Source: Zizania palustris (lineage: Eukaryota; Streptophyta; Magnoliopsida; Poales; Poaceae). From it: 64,000 nucleotides of DNA. The position numbers were made by a program, and so were the translations under genes. The notes below the pieces were generated by a model, which was not told the DNA's origin, did no database searches, and worked only from the letters and a program-made list of their open reading frames with translations. Positions 22,079 to 33,569 of the stretch are shown piece after piece. Each line of letters begins with the position of its first letter. Within the stretch, counting starts at the first letter, position 1. Location: NCBI GenBank assembly GCA_019279435.1, contig JAAALK010000081.1:26314457-26378456 (forward strand), in the 5' to 3' direction.

Positions 22079-23636
22079 AACCAGAGAATATCTTTATTAA
22101 CGTATCGAGGAAAGAATGAGATAGTCTAGTAATATCATTTATCATTCACTAGTATAAAACATGGAGATAAATAATTTAAAACATTATGAAATAACATTAA
22201 TCGTAATTCACTTTCAAAAATACTATACCAGTTTTAAAAATAATGTAGATTAGAATGAGAGTTTCACTATTTTCACGTGTTAATGAGAAGCTAGTGGTAG
22301 TGACAAATTTAACATCAATAGTTTCTTAAAGTAATATTAGTTTAAAAATAGTATAATAGTTTTAAAAATTGTGTTAATGAAAAGTTAGTGGTAGTAATTT
22401 AACATCAATAACTTTTTTTAAAAGTAATCAAATTTAATACAAGAACCTCTCTTATCAGGGGTTGTCTTGCTAAGCTGGTTACCTAGCTAGTATGTTCATT
22501 TAGGAGGGGGATTTTTGGAACGCAAGAATTTTATACGATTTTCGTAGGAATTGTACTAAATCTTTTAAAATTCCTTTACAAAACTCCATTCCAAAAGAAA
22601 CTCAGACTTCATAAAAAAGATTTTATTTAGATTTTCTTAGCTACTTAGTTATTGTCGTTCTATAAATTAAGAATTTTTTATTCATTCAATATACTCTTTA
22701 TTGGGTTATTTTACAGTTCTTGAGGAGGCACCATATTTTTTTAGTGTTAATTTTAATACCTTATGTGTCAGGTGGTACCAAAATTAAAACTAAAAAATAT
22801 GGTACCTCCTGTTACCTCCTCAAGGACGGTAAAATTTTTCCTCTTTATTTCTTATTAATAACATGCACTGTAACCTTTAACTCTCACCTCTAATTTATTA
22901 TAAGACATTTTTACAAGACAATGGAGGGTAATTAAAAGTGGGTAAGAAAGAATTAGAGTAATGATTTTGTTGTCTATTATTAGTCAACCCACTGGAAGAG
23001 ACTTCCGGTTGTTGGTTTCAGAGAGACATAACAGTCTTAATCTCGTGCAGGGCTAGCCGCCGCTACCAGTACGTACCCGATGAGATTAACGGCTGGTGTT
23101 AATGAAACATAATCTGTAAATATTAAAGCGAGACTTACCCGTCCGTCCGCTCGCTCCGTACTGCCTCTCTACTTCCCATAAAAAATCAATCAAAACTTAT
23201 ACCCTATAAAAACCGGTGCCCCAACCGCCCGACCGGAGCTCTGCAACCGTCCTGCGAGTGCGCCGCTGTTCCACCCTCCTGCAACGCGCGCGCATGCATG
23301 TGCGCGCAGCAACTTCCTTTGGCTGCGTGAGAAAAAAAAAGAAAAAAGAAAAAAGAAAAAAAAAAGAAAAAAAAAGAAAAAAAGAAAAAGAATAAAAATA
23401 AAAAATAAGAAAAAGAAAATTGTATTTATATTTCAGTATTTTAATTTTTGTATTTTGCGGGAAGTAAAACCCTTAGATTTCTGGAAAAATCATGTAGAAA
23501 CATGAATTTTGCGCAAAAACTATATTATAAAACAAGATTCTGTTGTAAAGCACAGACCTCTGACTAGTAATCTGTAAATTACTTGGGAAAAGTATATATG
23601 TAGCTGCCGTGCATATATTTATCTTCTTTACGTAAT
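22079..23636. other. Intergenic, AT-rich; no gene seen
   Basis: Contains a hairpin repeat at 22705-22836, a GC-richer stretch at 23040-23330 without a convincing frame, and a purine-rich low-complexity run (A with scattered G) at 23328-23420. Confidence 0.5.
22705..22836. repeat. Inverted repeat (short foldback element)
   Basis: ATTTTACAGTTCTTGAGGAGG...CACCATATTTTTT on the left pairs with AAAAAATATGGTACC...CCTCCTCAAGGACGGTAAAAT on the right. It is a MITE-sized hairpin of about 130 bp. Confidence 0.6.
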
Positions 23637-23780
23637 CGCTCCGTTTACGAATGTAAGTCATTCTGTCATTTTCACATTTATCTATTAATCAATAAATCTA
23701 GACGTATATTATATCTAGATTTAATGATTCACGAATAAATGTAGGAAATGCTAGAATGGCTTACATTGAAAATATGGGTA
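23637..23780. mobile_element. Stowaway-type MITE remnant
   Basis: GCTCCGTTTACGAATGTAAG on the left and CTAGAATGGCTTACATT on the right form the degenerate inverted ends of the common Stowaway pattern (CTCCGT...ATGTAAGTCATTCT). The middle carries ATCTAGACGTATATTATATC. Confidence 0.55.
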
Positions 23781-24277
23781 GTAGATTCCATATAATCATG
23801 GGTACAACCCATGGAATGTTCTAGGTCATCAATCAGGAGAAGACGGTTTTGCTGTTGCATATCTTGTTTATTGCGGCTAGCTGTTAGAGCATTAGATTTA
23901 GTATTTTTTTATTCCCTAAACTTAATATAGGTATAGTCCTAAATTCTATCTATTTCAAAAAATCAATCGATCGACATAAGTTTATGTACAATCTTGATCT
24001 TTGTTTTGTAAATGCTACAAAACAGCCTATAATTTATAATAATTTTGTGTGAAGTTATGTTATCTTAAAATATGTTCTGATGTCCTCCAACCTATACCAA
24101 CGTGTGGGGGAGAAAATAATGCATACACAAGAAAAAAAAATAGGCGCAAATGAAAATATGGATTAGAGGGAAGAACTAGGCAAGAACTAAAATATGAATT
24201 GAATGAAAGGGATGTGAGTTAGTTGGCACCAAATCTTGTTAGAACTCTAATGTTAAGCGCCCTCAGACGTGACTGTC
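23781..24277. other. Intergenic, no gene seen
   Basis: AT-rich, without recognisable frames or repeats, up to the start of an LTR. Confidence 0.4.
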
Positions 24278-24620
24278 GGGAATATATGATCCGGGGTACT
24301 TTCTAACTTAATTAGTCAACAAGTCAACGCTAAAATAATTGCATGGTTAATATAGCAATTACCACCTAGAGTTATTAACCATGATATGACTGTTATCCTC
24401 ATAATTAGTCATGAATGGGGCTCATCATTCATCATTTGTAATCCCCGTGTCATTAGTGAGTGTCTCAAGAGAGGGCTCTTTATCTCAATCATACACACAT
24501 AGAGATAACCATTGAATCGTCACACAACGCCCCCATTAGCCTAACCTAAAAATTCACCGAGGGCACCCCCGTAGTGTATTGTTGTTCAAACACAATGATA
24601 GTTGGTGCGCCAGGTAGGGG
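24278..24620 (+). repeat. 5' LTR-like segment and primer-binding site of an old gypsy element
   Basis: TGTCGGGAATATATGATCCG opens an LTR of about 315 bp. After about ten more bases comes TTGGTGCGCCAGGTAGGGG (24602-24620), the primer-binding-site pattern typical of many rice gypsy elements. Downstream sequence is short and decayed, so the element is non-autonomous or deleted. Confidence 0.55.
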
Positions 24621-25539
24621 AGCGCTAGTGTTTTCTCCAGTGATTCAATGGTCGTTGTTTGCAAGATCAAAACTCAAGTTCATGTTGGTGCCATGATCAT
24701 ATTCAGAAGTTTGATCTTGGATGACTATGCACCGATTGGTTCAAACCACCTCCACCAAACCTCGGGTGAAAATAGAGGGTGCTCCAATTGCGCGCTCTAC
24801 TACTTCCTAGGCGCCCAAGCATTCAGCTCTGTCCCAGGTCCTTCCATCGAGTGCCCAACTTCGTCCAGAGTTTGCCGATAAGCCAATGAAGATGATTAAT
24901 GGATTACAAATTTTTGGAACATCTTCTACGGTTTTATCCACAACACAATAAGATAAGTTCTTGTTTTTGAATTAATAAAGATGCTCAATCTTTCCGATTC
25001 GATTTGCCTTCATCTTTCTCCTTAACTCGAGTGCTTGCATCTTTATCACTCTAACCTATAGCTCATGATCCGCCGACTTAGTTATTGTTGATCCTTTTGC
25101 CCTCTCGGGGGCTTGGAATTTTATTTTATTGTTCGCCCCAATTGAGTCTAAATGTCATTCTCGACTACTTGTGATGCCTATGGTTCTACATAGCATGCAC
25201 GTGGACTAAGTTTTCCTGTGCTAATGGACCTAAGCTATACCAAAATAGTCAAAATTTTAATGCAAATAATCATGCACAATACACATTCATTTTTACTTCA
25301 TTGTTTTCCCGATCTATTCAAATGTTATTTCCAACGACTTGTGATACCGACGATTCTACACGGCATGCATACGGCCTAAAGTTTTCCTATGCTACAGACC
25401 TAAGATATATCGAATGGTTGAAAATTCATTACAAGTGATTGGACACCGTGCATGTTCATAAAGGACAAAATGTTACTTCATTTTAAAATAAAAATGTATA
25501 TGTACATTGTTTTTATTATATTTTTGTCTACTCGGCAGG
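24621..25539 (+). other. Internal remnant of the old gypsy element, left part
   Basis: No intact gag or pol frame. Contains the diverged repeat pair at 25145-25480. The young-looking element at 25545 is inserted here; the right part resumes at 32149. Confidence 0.45.
25145..25480 (+). repeat. Diverged tandem repeat, ~180-bp unit, two copies
   Basis: CGACTACTTGTGATGCC.A.G.TTCTACA..GCATGCA...GGCCTAA.GTTTTCCT, present near 25162, recurs near 25341 with about 20 percent differences. Confidence 0.55.
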
Positions 25540-25544
25540 ATATG

Positions 25545-28500
25545 TGTAATGCCCGAAGTCTACCGACTTCGAGTTTCATTGAAATTCCGTAGAAAATCAA
25601 CTTACAAAATATTCATCGCACGACAAACATCTTATGACAACCAAATTGCAGCTCACAGGCTACATTATTACACTGAAGATAAAATAAAAAGACTGATGAA
25701 CATCTTGCTCCAAGAATCGCTCCTTGACTGGGACAGCTACTTCAGGCCTTCGTCTTCATAGGACTCACCATCTAAAAATTTTAGTCAACAAAGGTGAGTA
25801 CGAAATGTACTCAACAAGCCACAGAAATGCACATAATGCAAAGGTAATCACAAAGAAGGGTAATTGGCTTGTTTTGCGTAAAAGCAGGTTTTGTTATTAA
25901 GCATATGTAATTAAGCATGTGAATAACATTTGAATAACATTTAATAAATAACAATATTTCTATCCACTACCTCGAGTAGCACACCTGTGCTCACTCGCAC
26001 AACAGCTCAACCAATCATAATTAATCATTCACATTTATAACATTAAGCTAACTGCAGAGAACATCGCTAGGCTCGCCCATTACCGTGGGCACGGCTTTTC
26101 GAAAAGATTATACTCTGATCAGAGGTATACAACTTTACCCACAAGGCATGGTCTCAGTTAACGTCAGGATACCACCATGGTACCCTGACCCAAGCCCATG
26201 CCAAGGACCATCGTATACCATACAAACATACAAACACCCGCTAAGATTTCGCTTCCCGTAGGGCCAATCCTAGTCGAGTAAGCCCCCTCTTGCGCCAAGT
26301 GACATTCAGGCCTGGGGGTGCAACCCACCACAAACCATCACCCATCATACCACTGGTGGTGTAAGTAAGTACAAGTAATACTTTAAGCCAGGTCGTACCC
26401 ATTATACTTGTGGTTAGTACGAAATGCTTTGCAATAGATCCCGCAGACCGGTCCTTATAGTGCCCCGGGTGCAACCAACCAATACCCGAGCTTGCACCCG
26501 GAACCCACCATACTTATAACATCACCATTCTTCAAAGCCAAAGAACTCTTCTCCAGAATATCAACGAGACGAGACATATCAAAGAGTATATAGTTCAACC
26601 TAACTAGTATTGTAGTTATTAATAGCGAGGATGAGAAAGTGTGCTATTACATTAGAGCACTAACTAATAAACTTTATAAGGCGACAATAGAGAAATGGTA
26701 CAAAACATGGCTTGGGTTTGCACATCAAGGAATAAAGCTAACATTAACTATATAACTATTTGTTTGATCTAACATGCAAGTATAACCTATGTGTTGTAGC
26801 AATATTATTTGAAAACATGGGCTCAATCATGCTCAAGGAGGGGGGTGTGACTTGCCTCTTGCGCTTCTGAAAAACATTTTAACTCTTGACGAAGACTTAT
26901 GGGTCTTGCGCGAGGTCCTTCAAAGCTTCAAGAACATGAGGCTCTACACAGCACACGAAACAAGATAAACACTCTAAGAAAACAATTAAACAACACAATT
27001 AAATATTCTTATTAGTTAAAGCATTAATTAAGAATAATGATTGGGTTTGAATGGAGAAGATGGAGTGAAATAGAAATATTATTCTTGAGTTGAGACAAGG
27101 AGGGGTCGACTCAAGTCATGGTCGGTGAATAATACTTTTATTCGACTAATGAATGGAAGGTTATCTGAATAGGATGAATGATCAGAAACAAAAGGATTAT
27201 GTTAGATCAACTTGATTCAACGAACAACAACATGGATTGGGATGAAGGAAGAAAAGTAAAAGCGATGGCTCAACACTAATTGAAATGAATGAATGTCAAG
27301 CCATGGTTATGAGTCAACGGGATAGGTTAGAACTAATGAGCAGGGACATATATCGGAATCAATGAATGACGACACATAGCAAAATAGAATAACAATGATG
27401 AGCTATGGCGTTCAAAGGCACATGGCATACGTACCAAGGTTAGATCCGAATAAGATCAATATGTAACAAGTACGACATCATGGTTGGGACAAATAAGATA
27501 CCATAGACAATAGTTTAATTGAATGGAATAAGAATACACAGTTTTAAGGGTAGTACTATCTAGCTCGGAATTCATGGATAGCAAAAGAGTATGTCTAACT
27601 ATAATAGTAGACAAATCATGGAGACGTAACAAATCAAGATAAGCGAACGAGCTAGCTAGGTATAAAGAATGACATAACAACATGATAATGAATCGATTGG
27701 AATGAATGGTGCCTAACACTAGTTAGATCAACGATGAATTGAATGGAATATAGCACTAGGAAACCAAAAGTATGACAGGTTGAAATCAACAATTGATCAT
27801 GAGGTATACAACAATGTGATTAGTTGAGGGGCCAAAACCAATTGATACAATATTTAACTAGACCAGCAGAATATCAAGGAACCATGATATAAGAGGCAGA
27901 CGATTCAACAGGACATATGAAAGACATGTCAACATGATAATGAATCGACCGGAATGAATGGATACAATATTTTCATTGATTAGGGTAGGAAAGCATGGAA
28001 CCAATGTTGAATTTAACGATTGATAACAAGGTATATGATGATAGTCCTACAATACGATAATGGACCGATTAGGATGAATGTCACATAACATAGGATGGAT
28101 CAATGGACATGGCAACGAAAAATTAATTAGACATAACAAAATAATGTCAAACCAAAAGAGTATAACATAATGGATTGAGAGCAATAGACATGATAATAAG
28201 GTATCTGGATCGACATGATAATAGATTGGAATCGACAATTGTCAAAGAGCTATATGAGGATAGATCAACAATACTATGATGAACATATTGAGTCATAATA
28301 AATCTACTAAAACTATTTAACAATTTGATAAGATTAAAATAGGAGAGAGTGTTTCTTACCAAGGGGCAACACGATGGCAAGCAGAGGCAGATCGGCGCGG
28401 CGACAGCCCGATGGCGAAGCAAGGAGGTGAGCGGCTAGGGAGGAGGTGCAGTGGACATGGGCTGCAGTGCGTCGGTGCGGTGGAGGCGGCGCTGGACGAG

Positions 28501-30200
28501 CGGCTGGCCGGAGACGGTAGGGACGACGCGAGGGTTGTCCGGCGCGGCGGAGGAAGAGGCACGACGCAAGTGTGTAGCACGGCGCAGCCGTGCGATGGAG
28601 GCGGTGGTACGGAGGCGCGAGGGGAAGGCGCGGAGCGGTGGAGGAGGGGAGCAGCGGTGGCGCGGCGCTAGGCTTGGGCAGCGGCGCGCGGGATCGGCGG
28701 CGCGGCGATGGCCCTGGGGCGGCGGCGCTCGGCGGTGTGAGCAGGGCCGGCCCTGGGGCAGTGCCGGTGGTGCGACCACACCGGGCCTCCGAAAGTAGGG
28801 GGCCTCCAAAATTTAGTATGCTAATAAGCCTCACAAGTATTAATAAAGCCCAGTTGCAAATTAATCATAAGTCACGAACAGTAGGCCTGTTAGAAGAAAT
28901 TGTTTTAAATAATCTAGAAATATTTCTCCTTTGTATTTAAACTTATTAGTGTGAGATTTGTTAATGGCACTAAATTTTTCAATATTATTTTGTAATGGGG
29001 TCCTTCATTTTTTGTTCCGCACCAGGCCACAAAAATATCAGGACCGGCCCTAGGTATGAGGAGGGAGAGGCGTAGGGCGGTGGAGGAGAGGGGAGCAGGG
29101 GAGCTCTATAAGAGCTATGTGAGAGGAAGAAAATGGAGGAGAGAGGAGGAGAGGTGGCTGGAGGTTGAAGAAGGGAGGAGAGATGCGGTTGGGAGGAAGG
29201 AGTTGGCTGCGCACGCACGGGAGGAGGAGGAGACGTGCGCAGGAAAGAAAAAGAGAAGGGAGAGAAAAGGAAAAAGGAGGAAAGAGAAAAGAGGAAGAAA
29301 GAAAAGAAAAAGGAGAGGATTGGGAAAAAATTGGAAAAAATATTTTCCTGAAAAATTCAAAGTTGGATTTTTGATAAAAAGTGAATTTTTTTTTTGAAAA
29401 GTTTCAAATTTAAAATAAATTTATAAATTTTGGTTTTCAAGAAAATAACGCAGGAATATTTTGAAGAATAAACGGTGGTTCATAAAATCAATAAATTTTG
29501 TATTCACGTCAAAATTAGAAATTCCGAACTTTGAATACGAAACCAATGTTTTGAATTTATTTTCGGGAATTCAAAATATAAAAATAATTTTAAACATGGT
29601 TTTTCATAGAATTTAAATCATGTGATTAAAATGGGATTTTATTTCGTGAACGAAAATAGAGGATAGATTCCTCCGAATTTACAACGGGAAAAGAGAGAGA
29701 TGGATTAGTCGAGGATGAATATTTTAAACTCGACCAAAAAGAGATATGAATTTTATTTATTTCCGATTTAAAGTTATTTATTGAAATATTATGGATTGCT
29801 ATTTCCGAGGCGGGAGAAATTTATTACAATTCCTTTAGCCAAATTTGATTTGGTTTTATATTATTTTAAATTGAAGGGATTTGTCATACATTTTATTCAA
29901 ACATATAATTTTGTTGATACATATTTTATTATTTAACGTTAGAGTTTTGCGATGTAATGATATTGATTATATCTTAATTAATTCCTTTGCACCAAAAATT
30001 CTGGAAAATTTTTGGGACGCAATTTAGAGCAAAGAGAATTTTTTAAAAAAATACTCTCGCCACGATTTATTTTTAAATGAAAACTTTAAGCCTGTATTTT
30101 AGCTTCATTGTTTATCGCTTTACACTGAACCATTTTCTTGAAATTCATTTATTAATTACTTTATTTTATTTTAACGCCTGATGAAAATCAGGGCGTTACA
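25545..30200 (-). repeat. 3' LTR of the minus-strand element (4656 bp, includes a hAT insert)
   Basis: On the minus strand it starts TGTAACGCCCTGATTTTCAT directly after AAGGGGGTTAGATT and ends CGACTTCGGGCATTACA. It is the same family as the LTRs at 44787 and 49739. The frames it contains are GC-rich low-complexity sequence, not genes. It carries the shared CACTATAAGGACCGG block near 26455 and the TGAGTAC/GTACTCA hairpin near 25797. Confidence 0.85.
28742..29052. mobile_element. hAT non-autonomous element (311 bp) nested in the LTR
   Basis: Ends CAGGGCCGGCCCTG and, on the other side, CAGGACCGGCCCTA. The flanking 8-mers GGTGTGAG (28734-28741) and GGTATGAG (29053-29060) match at 7 of 8 positions. 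The interior has no transposase frame. The related LTRs at 44787 and 49739 lack it. Confidence 0.8.
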
Positions 30201-31088
30201 AATCTAACCCCCTTAACAAGAATCTCGCCCCAAGATTCGAAAAGTCTAGAAGTAGAGAAGGTTATAGATAGGCTTTAACTTTTCTTGAATTATTTCCTCA
30301 AAATGAAGGCTTCAAGACTGCACCTTCGGGATTGAACTTGACTTGGTTAGGGCTTTCTTGACGATGTTTCTTGGCCTCCTAGATGGGGTTGATCTTGCAA
30401 AACGACGACGAGAGGACTATGTTGAGTTGAAGCTTGAGGCAGATTATCTTCGCTAGCTTGAGACTAAGATGCCTCACTTTGAACTGTGGCACAGCTTTGA
30501 ACCTGAGCTTTTGATGACTTTTCCTCTTTTGAAACAGACATCTGATAGGTTCATAGGGAAGAGGGAAATGAAAATAGGGAAGAGTAAGATCGGATCTATA
30601 GATAGGAACTTAACCAGTTTTATTACTGATCTGATGTGCGTAATGGTCAATCATTCTGATTTAAGCAAACAACCTAATGTGATTACATCACAAGAGAAGA
30701 TGTAAACCATACACCACACTCAAAACAAGCATACAAATCGTTATAAAACTAACGATATCTAGGGACTTTCTACACTTGATGATCTTCATGAATAGTATTG
30801 AGGTTTGCTTCTAGGTACGTCGTCTTCAATCCATTTGTCTTGGCTCTGACGGTGAAGAAAGGGAGATCCTCGCCTGCTGAGTCCTTCAACCTACTCGTGA
30901 GAATAGATAAGAAATAAGATCGACGTCTAAAAACTCTTTTTTTCACGAGTAGAAAATAAAGTGAGATGGAGTTAAGGTTACAAAGCAAGAGAGTAAATTT
31001 TTGCAAATACTGATTTTTATATTTTGCAAATAAGTCCTAAAGAAGGTTTGTTTGGCTTCCTACAGTCAAGTCGGCTCTGATACCATTT
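30201..31088 (-). other. 888-bp interior of the minus-strand LTR element
   Basis: Runs from the primer-binding site (TGGTATCAGAGC on the minus strand, complementary to initiator Met-tRNA) to the polypurine tract AAGGGGGTTAGATT. Its length equals that of the interior at 48851-49738. No gag/pol. A short frame at 30770-30919 (minus) ending ...TIHEDHQV has a counterpart in the other element. Confidence 0.8.
30770..30919 (-). pseudogene. Short conserved frame in the LTR element interior (49 codons)
   Basis: Reads SYFLSILTSRLKDS, AGEDLPFFTVRAKTNGLK, then ...HEDHQV and stop. The plus-strand element at 49021-49179 gives SWFLPIL, LKDFAGKDLPLFIVRAK, ...REDRQV and stop, with about 31 identical residues and one in-frame 9-bp gap. 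It lies where gag normally begins, so it may be a gag remnant. No function is claimed. Confidence 0.5.
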
Positions 31089-32148
31089 TGTAACGCCCGA
31101 AGTCTATCGACTTCGAGTTTCATTGAAATTCCGTAGAAAATCAACTTACAAAATGTTCATCGCACGACAAACGTCTTATGACAACCAAATTTCAGCTCAC
31201 AGGCTACATTATTACACTGAAGATAAAATAAAAAGACTGATGAACATCTTGCTCCAAGAATCGCTCCTTGACTAGGACATCTACTTCAGGCCTTCGTCTT
31301 CATAGGACTCACCATCTAAAAATTTTAGTCAACAAAGGTGAGTACGAAATGTACTCAACAAGCCACAGAAATGCACATAATGCAAAGGTAATCACAAAGA
31401 AGGGTAATTGGCTTGTTTTGCGTAAAAGCAGGTTTTGTTATTAAGCATATGTAATTAAGCATATGAATAACATTTGAATAACATTTAATAAATAACAATA
31501 TTGCTATCCACTACCTCGAGTAGCACACCTGTGCTCACTCGCACAACAACTCAACCAATCATAATTAATCATTCACATTTATAACATTAATCTACTCGAG
31601 TCGTGCCCACGTTTATGGGCGAGCCTAGCGATGTTCTCTGCAGTTAGCTTAATGTTATAAATGTGAATGATTAATTATGATTGGTTGAGTTGTTGTGCGA
31701 GTGAGCACAGGTGTGCTACTCGAGGTAGTGGATAGCAATATTGTTATTTATTAAATGTTATTCAAATGTTATTCACATGCTTAATTACATATGCTTAATA
31801 ACAAAACCTGCTTTTACGCAAAACAAGTCAATTACCCTTCTTTGTGATTACCTTTGCATTATGTGCATTTCTGTGGCTTGTTGAGTACATTTCGTACTCA
31901 CCTTTGTTGACAAATTTTTAGATGGTGAGTCCTATGAAGACGAAGGCCTGAAGTAGCTGTCCTAGTCAAGGAGCGATTCTTGGAGCAAGATGTTCATCAG
32001 TCTTTTTATTTTATCTTCAGTGTAATAATGTAGCATGTTCGCTGCAATTTGGTTGTCATAAGACGTTTGTCGTGTGATGAACATTTTGTAAGTTGATTTT
32101 CTACGGAATTTCAATGAAACTCGAAGTCGGTAGACTTCGGGCGTTACA
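31089..32148. repeat. ~500-bp-armed LTR palindrome
   Basis: 31089-31590 (LTR U5 side, minus orientation) is mirrored by 31649-32148 (plus orientation) with near identity; a 58-bp loop lies between. The right arm runs on from 31648 back to 31602 (GTGCCCACG), so it holds slightly more LTR than the left arm. No U3 end is present on this side. Confidence 0.9.
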
Positions 32149-32153
32149 ATATG

Positions 32154-33500
32154 CCTCTAAGTCATCGACAAGGACATTGATCGTATCTTTCACCTCCGAG
32201 TAGAGACGGTCCACGTCCGACTCCTCCATGTTGGTCGGCCACTCTACTCGGATTTAATCCATGCGCACTATATGATAGAGGGCTTGGACAATCCCGAGTA
32301 CATGTTGCTGCCGACGGCATGAAGTCCTGGACTTGAACTCGAAGATAGGTCGTCAACCCCTAGAGTCACTCCACAAAGTGTTCAGTCAACCACTCGGCAC
32401 CGATTGGCTCATTATCACTCATTTTGACGAGTGTCTTAGCCCCAACCCGATAATGATCACGCTACGCTTGAGTGCCACTTAAACGCAACACCAGGAAAAC
32501 ATATTATGCAATCATTCGCCAAGTAAATCCATGAAGATCTTTCCGACTACTCGACTTAATATGCGTACCACAAAAAACTTGGGAACTGTTGTCGGGAATA
32601 TGATCCTGGGGTACTTTCAAGTGAAATTATGAAGCCCGAGTGGAGGAGGGGCCACCAAACAGAACATTATCAGCCTGCTAGCAGTCAGGAATCCGAAACC
32701 TCCCTGAGTTCAGCATTCGAGAGTCCCTCCTCCACTCGAGCTTCATAAATCCACTCGGGAAGTACCCGAGATGTTTTTAGGTAGGTTATGAGAGTCTTTA
32801 CAATATAAAAATAATAGCTAGTTTTTTAGGCGGTATATCTATACATAAACTGAAAGTTGGCCTCAAAACATTGGTCTGATTACAAGTAATACGGGTCCAT
32901 AGAAAGAATGATTTGGTCTAACCTAAGAGTCAATATTTATCAACGGGGGACCGGAACATGCATGCACGAAAGGAATTGCCGACGAGATGTGATGTGGGGC
33001 ATGCATTGTCGGGATAGGAGACGAGACCGCACATCGTAGACGACCGCCGCCACGCATCATATCATTCGCAGGTCATATCGTGCAGCCGCCGACGTGCACG
33101 TGACAGACCACTGACCAGCAGGCTACAATGATTCGAGATTCGACTGACAGTAGCACGCGGCGTGCTGTATCTGGCCGTGCAGCCGTTGTGGCCGTTGACC
33201 AGGTCAGCCCACGTAGATGCCGGCGTTGGGCTGTGTACCGGTTGGCTGGTCAAGCAGCCCACCAGGTGGTGGCCCAGTTGGGCACAAGAAACAAGCCGGA
33301 ACGCCAAAGCCTCCTTTGAAACAAAATTTTTTTAAAAGAATTTTGAAAGATTTGATGTAATTTCTGCAAAAAAAAAATCGGTCAACCGCTTTGATTCATT
33401 TAGCTTTACAGGGTGCAGTGTGATTTTTAATGAAATATATGACTTATATTTATACGGTACAGACCAAAAATATGTGTTTAGATTTCTTGGCCGGACACCA
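32154..33500. other. Right part of the old gypsy element and unassigned DNA
   Basis: At 32570-32610 AACTTGGGAACTG precedes TGTCGGGAATATGATCC, a PPT-like/LTR-start junction whose first ~25 bases resemble the LTR start at 24278. The sequence after it does not follow the 24278 LTR. An inverted pair (CCGAGTGGAGGAGGGG and CCCTCCTCCACTCGAG) lies at 32638-32745. 32940-33310 is GC-richer without a convincing frame. Confidence 0.4.
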
Positions 33501-33569
33501 TATATATGATCATGAGGATCTCATGTGATCGATCTGATCACCATCTACTAGTTGCACGGAACAAAATAC

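Larger units (their letters stand above)
25545..32148 (-). mobile_element. Non-autonomous gypsy element with inverted LTR end; TSD ATATG
   Basis: Read on the minus strand: aberrant 5' end (31089-32148), primer-binding site (31074-31085), 888-bp interior (30201-31088), polypurine tract, complete 3' LTR (25545-30200). Both outer ends are U5 ends (GACTTCGGGC.TTACA), one in each orientation. ATATG flanks it exactly at 25540-25544 and 32149-32153, so this odd structure is one insertion. The interior has no gag or pol; movement must have relied on proteins of a relative such as RIRE3/RIRE8. The size and LTRs fit the rice non-autonomous families known as Spip and Squiq (from memory). It is inserted into the older gypsy element. 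Confidence 0.85.

Noticed and set aside
28334..28834. 166-codon frame on the minus strand
   Set aside because: Low-complexity LTR sequence running into the nested hAT copy.
33095..33105. GTGAC as a target duplication pairing with the LTR at 24278
   Set aside because: The register is off by one base from an LTR ending in CA and the sequence before it is not the end of the 24278 LTR; probably chance.
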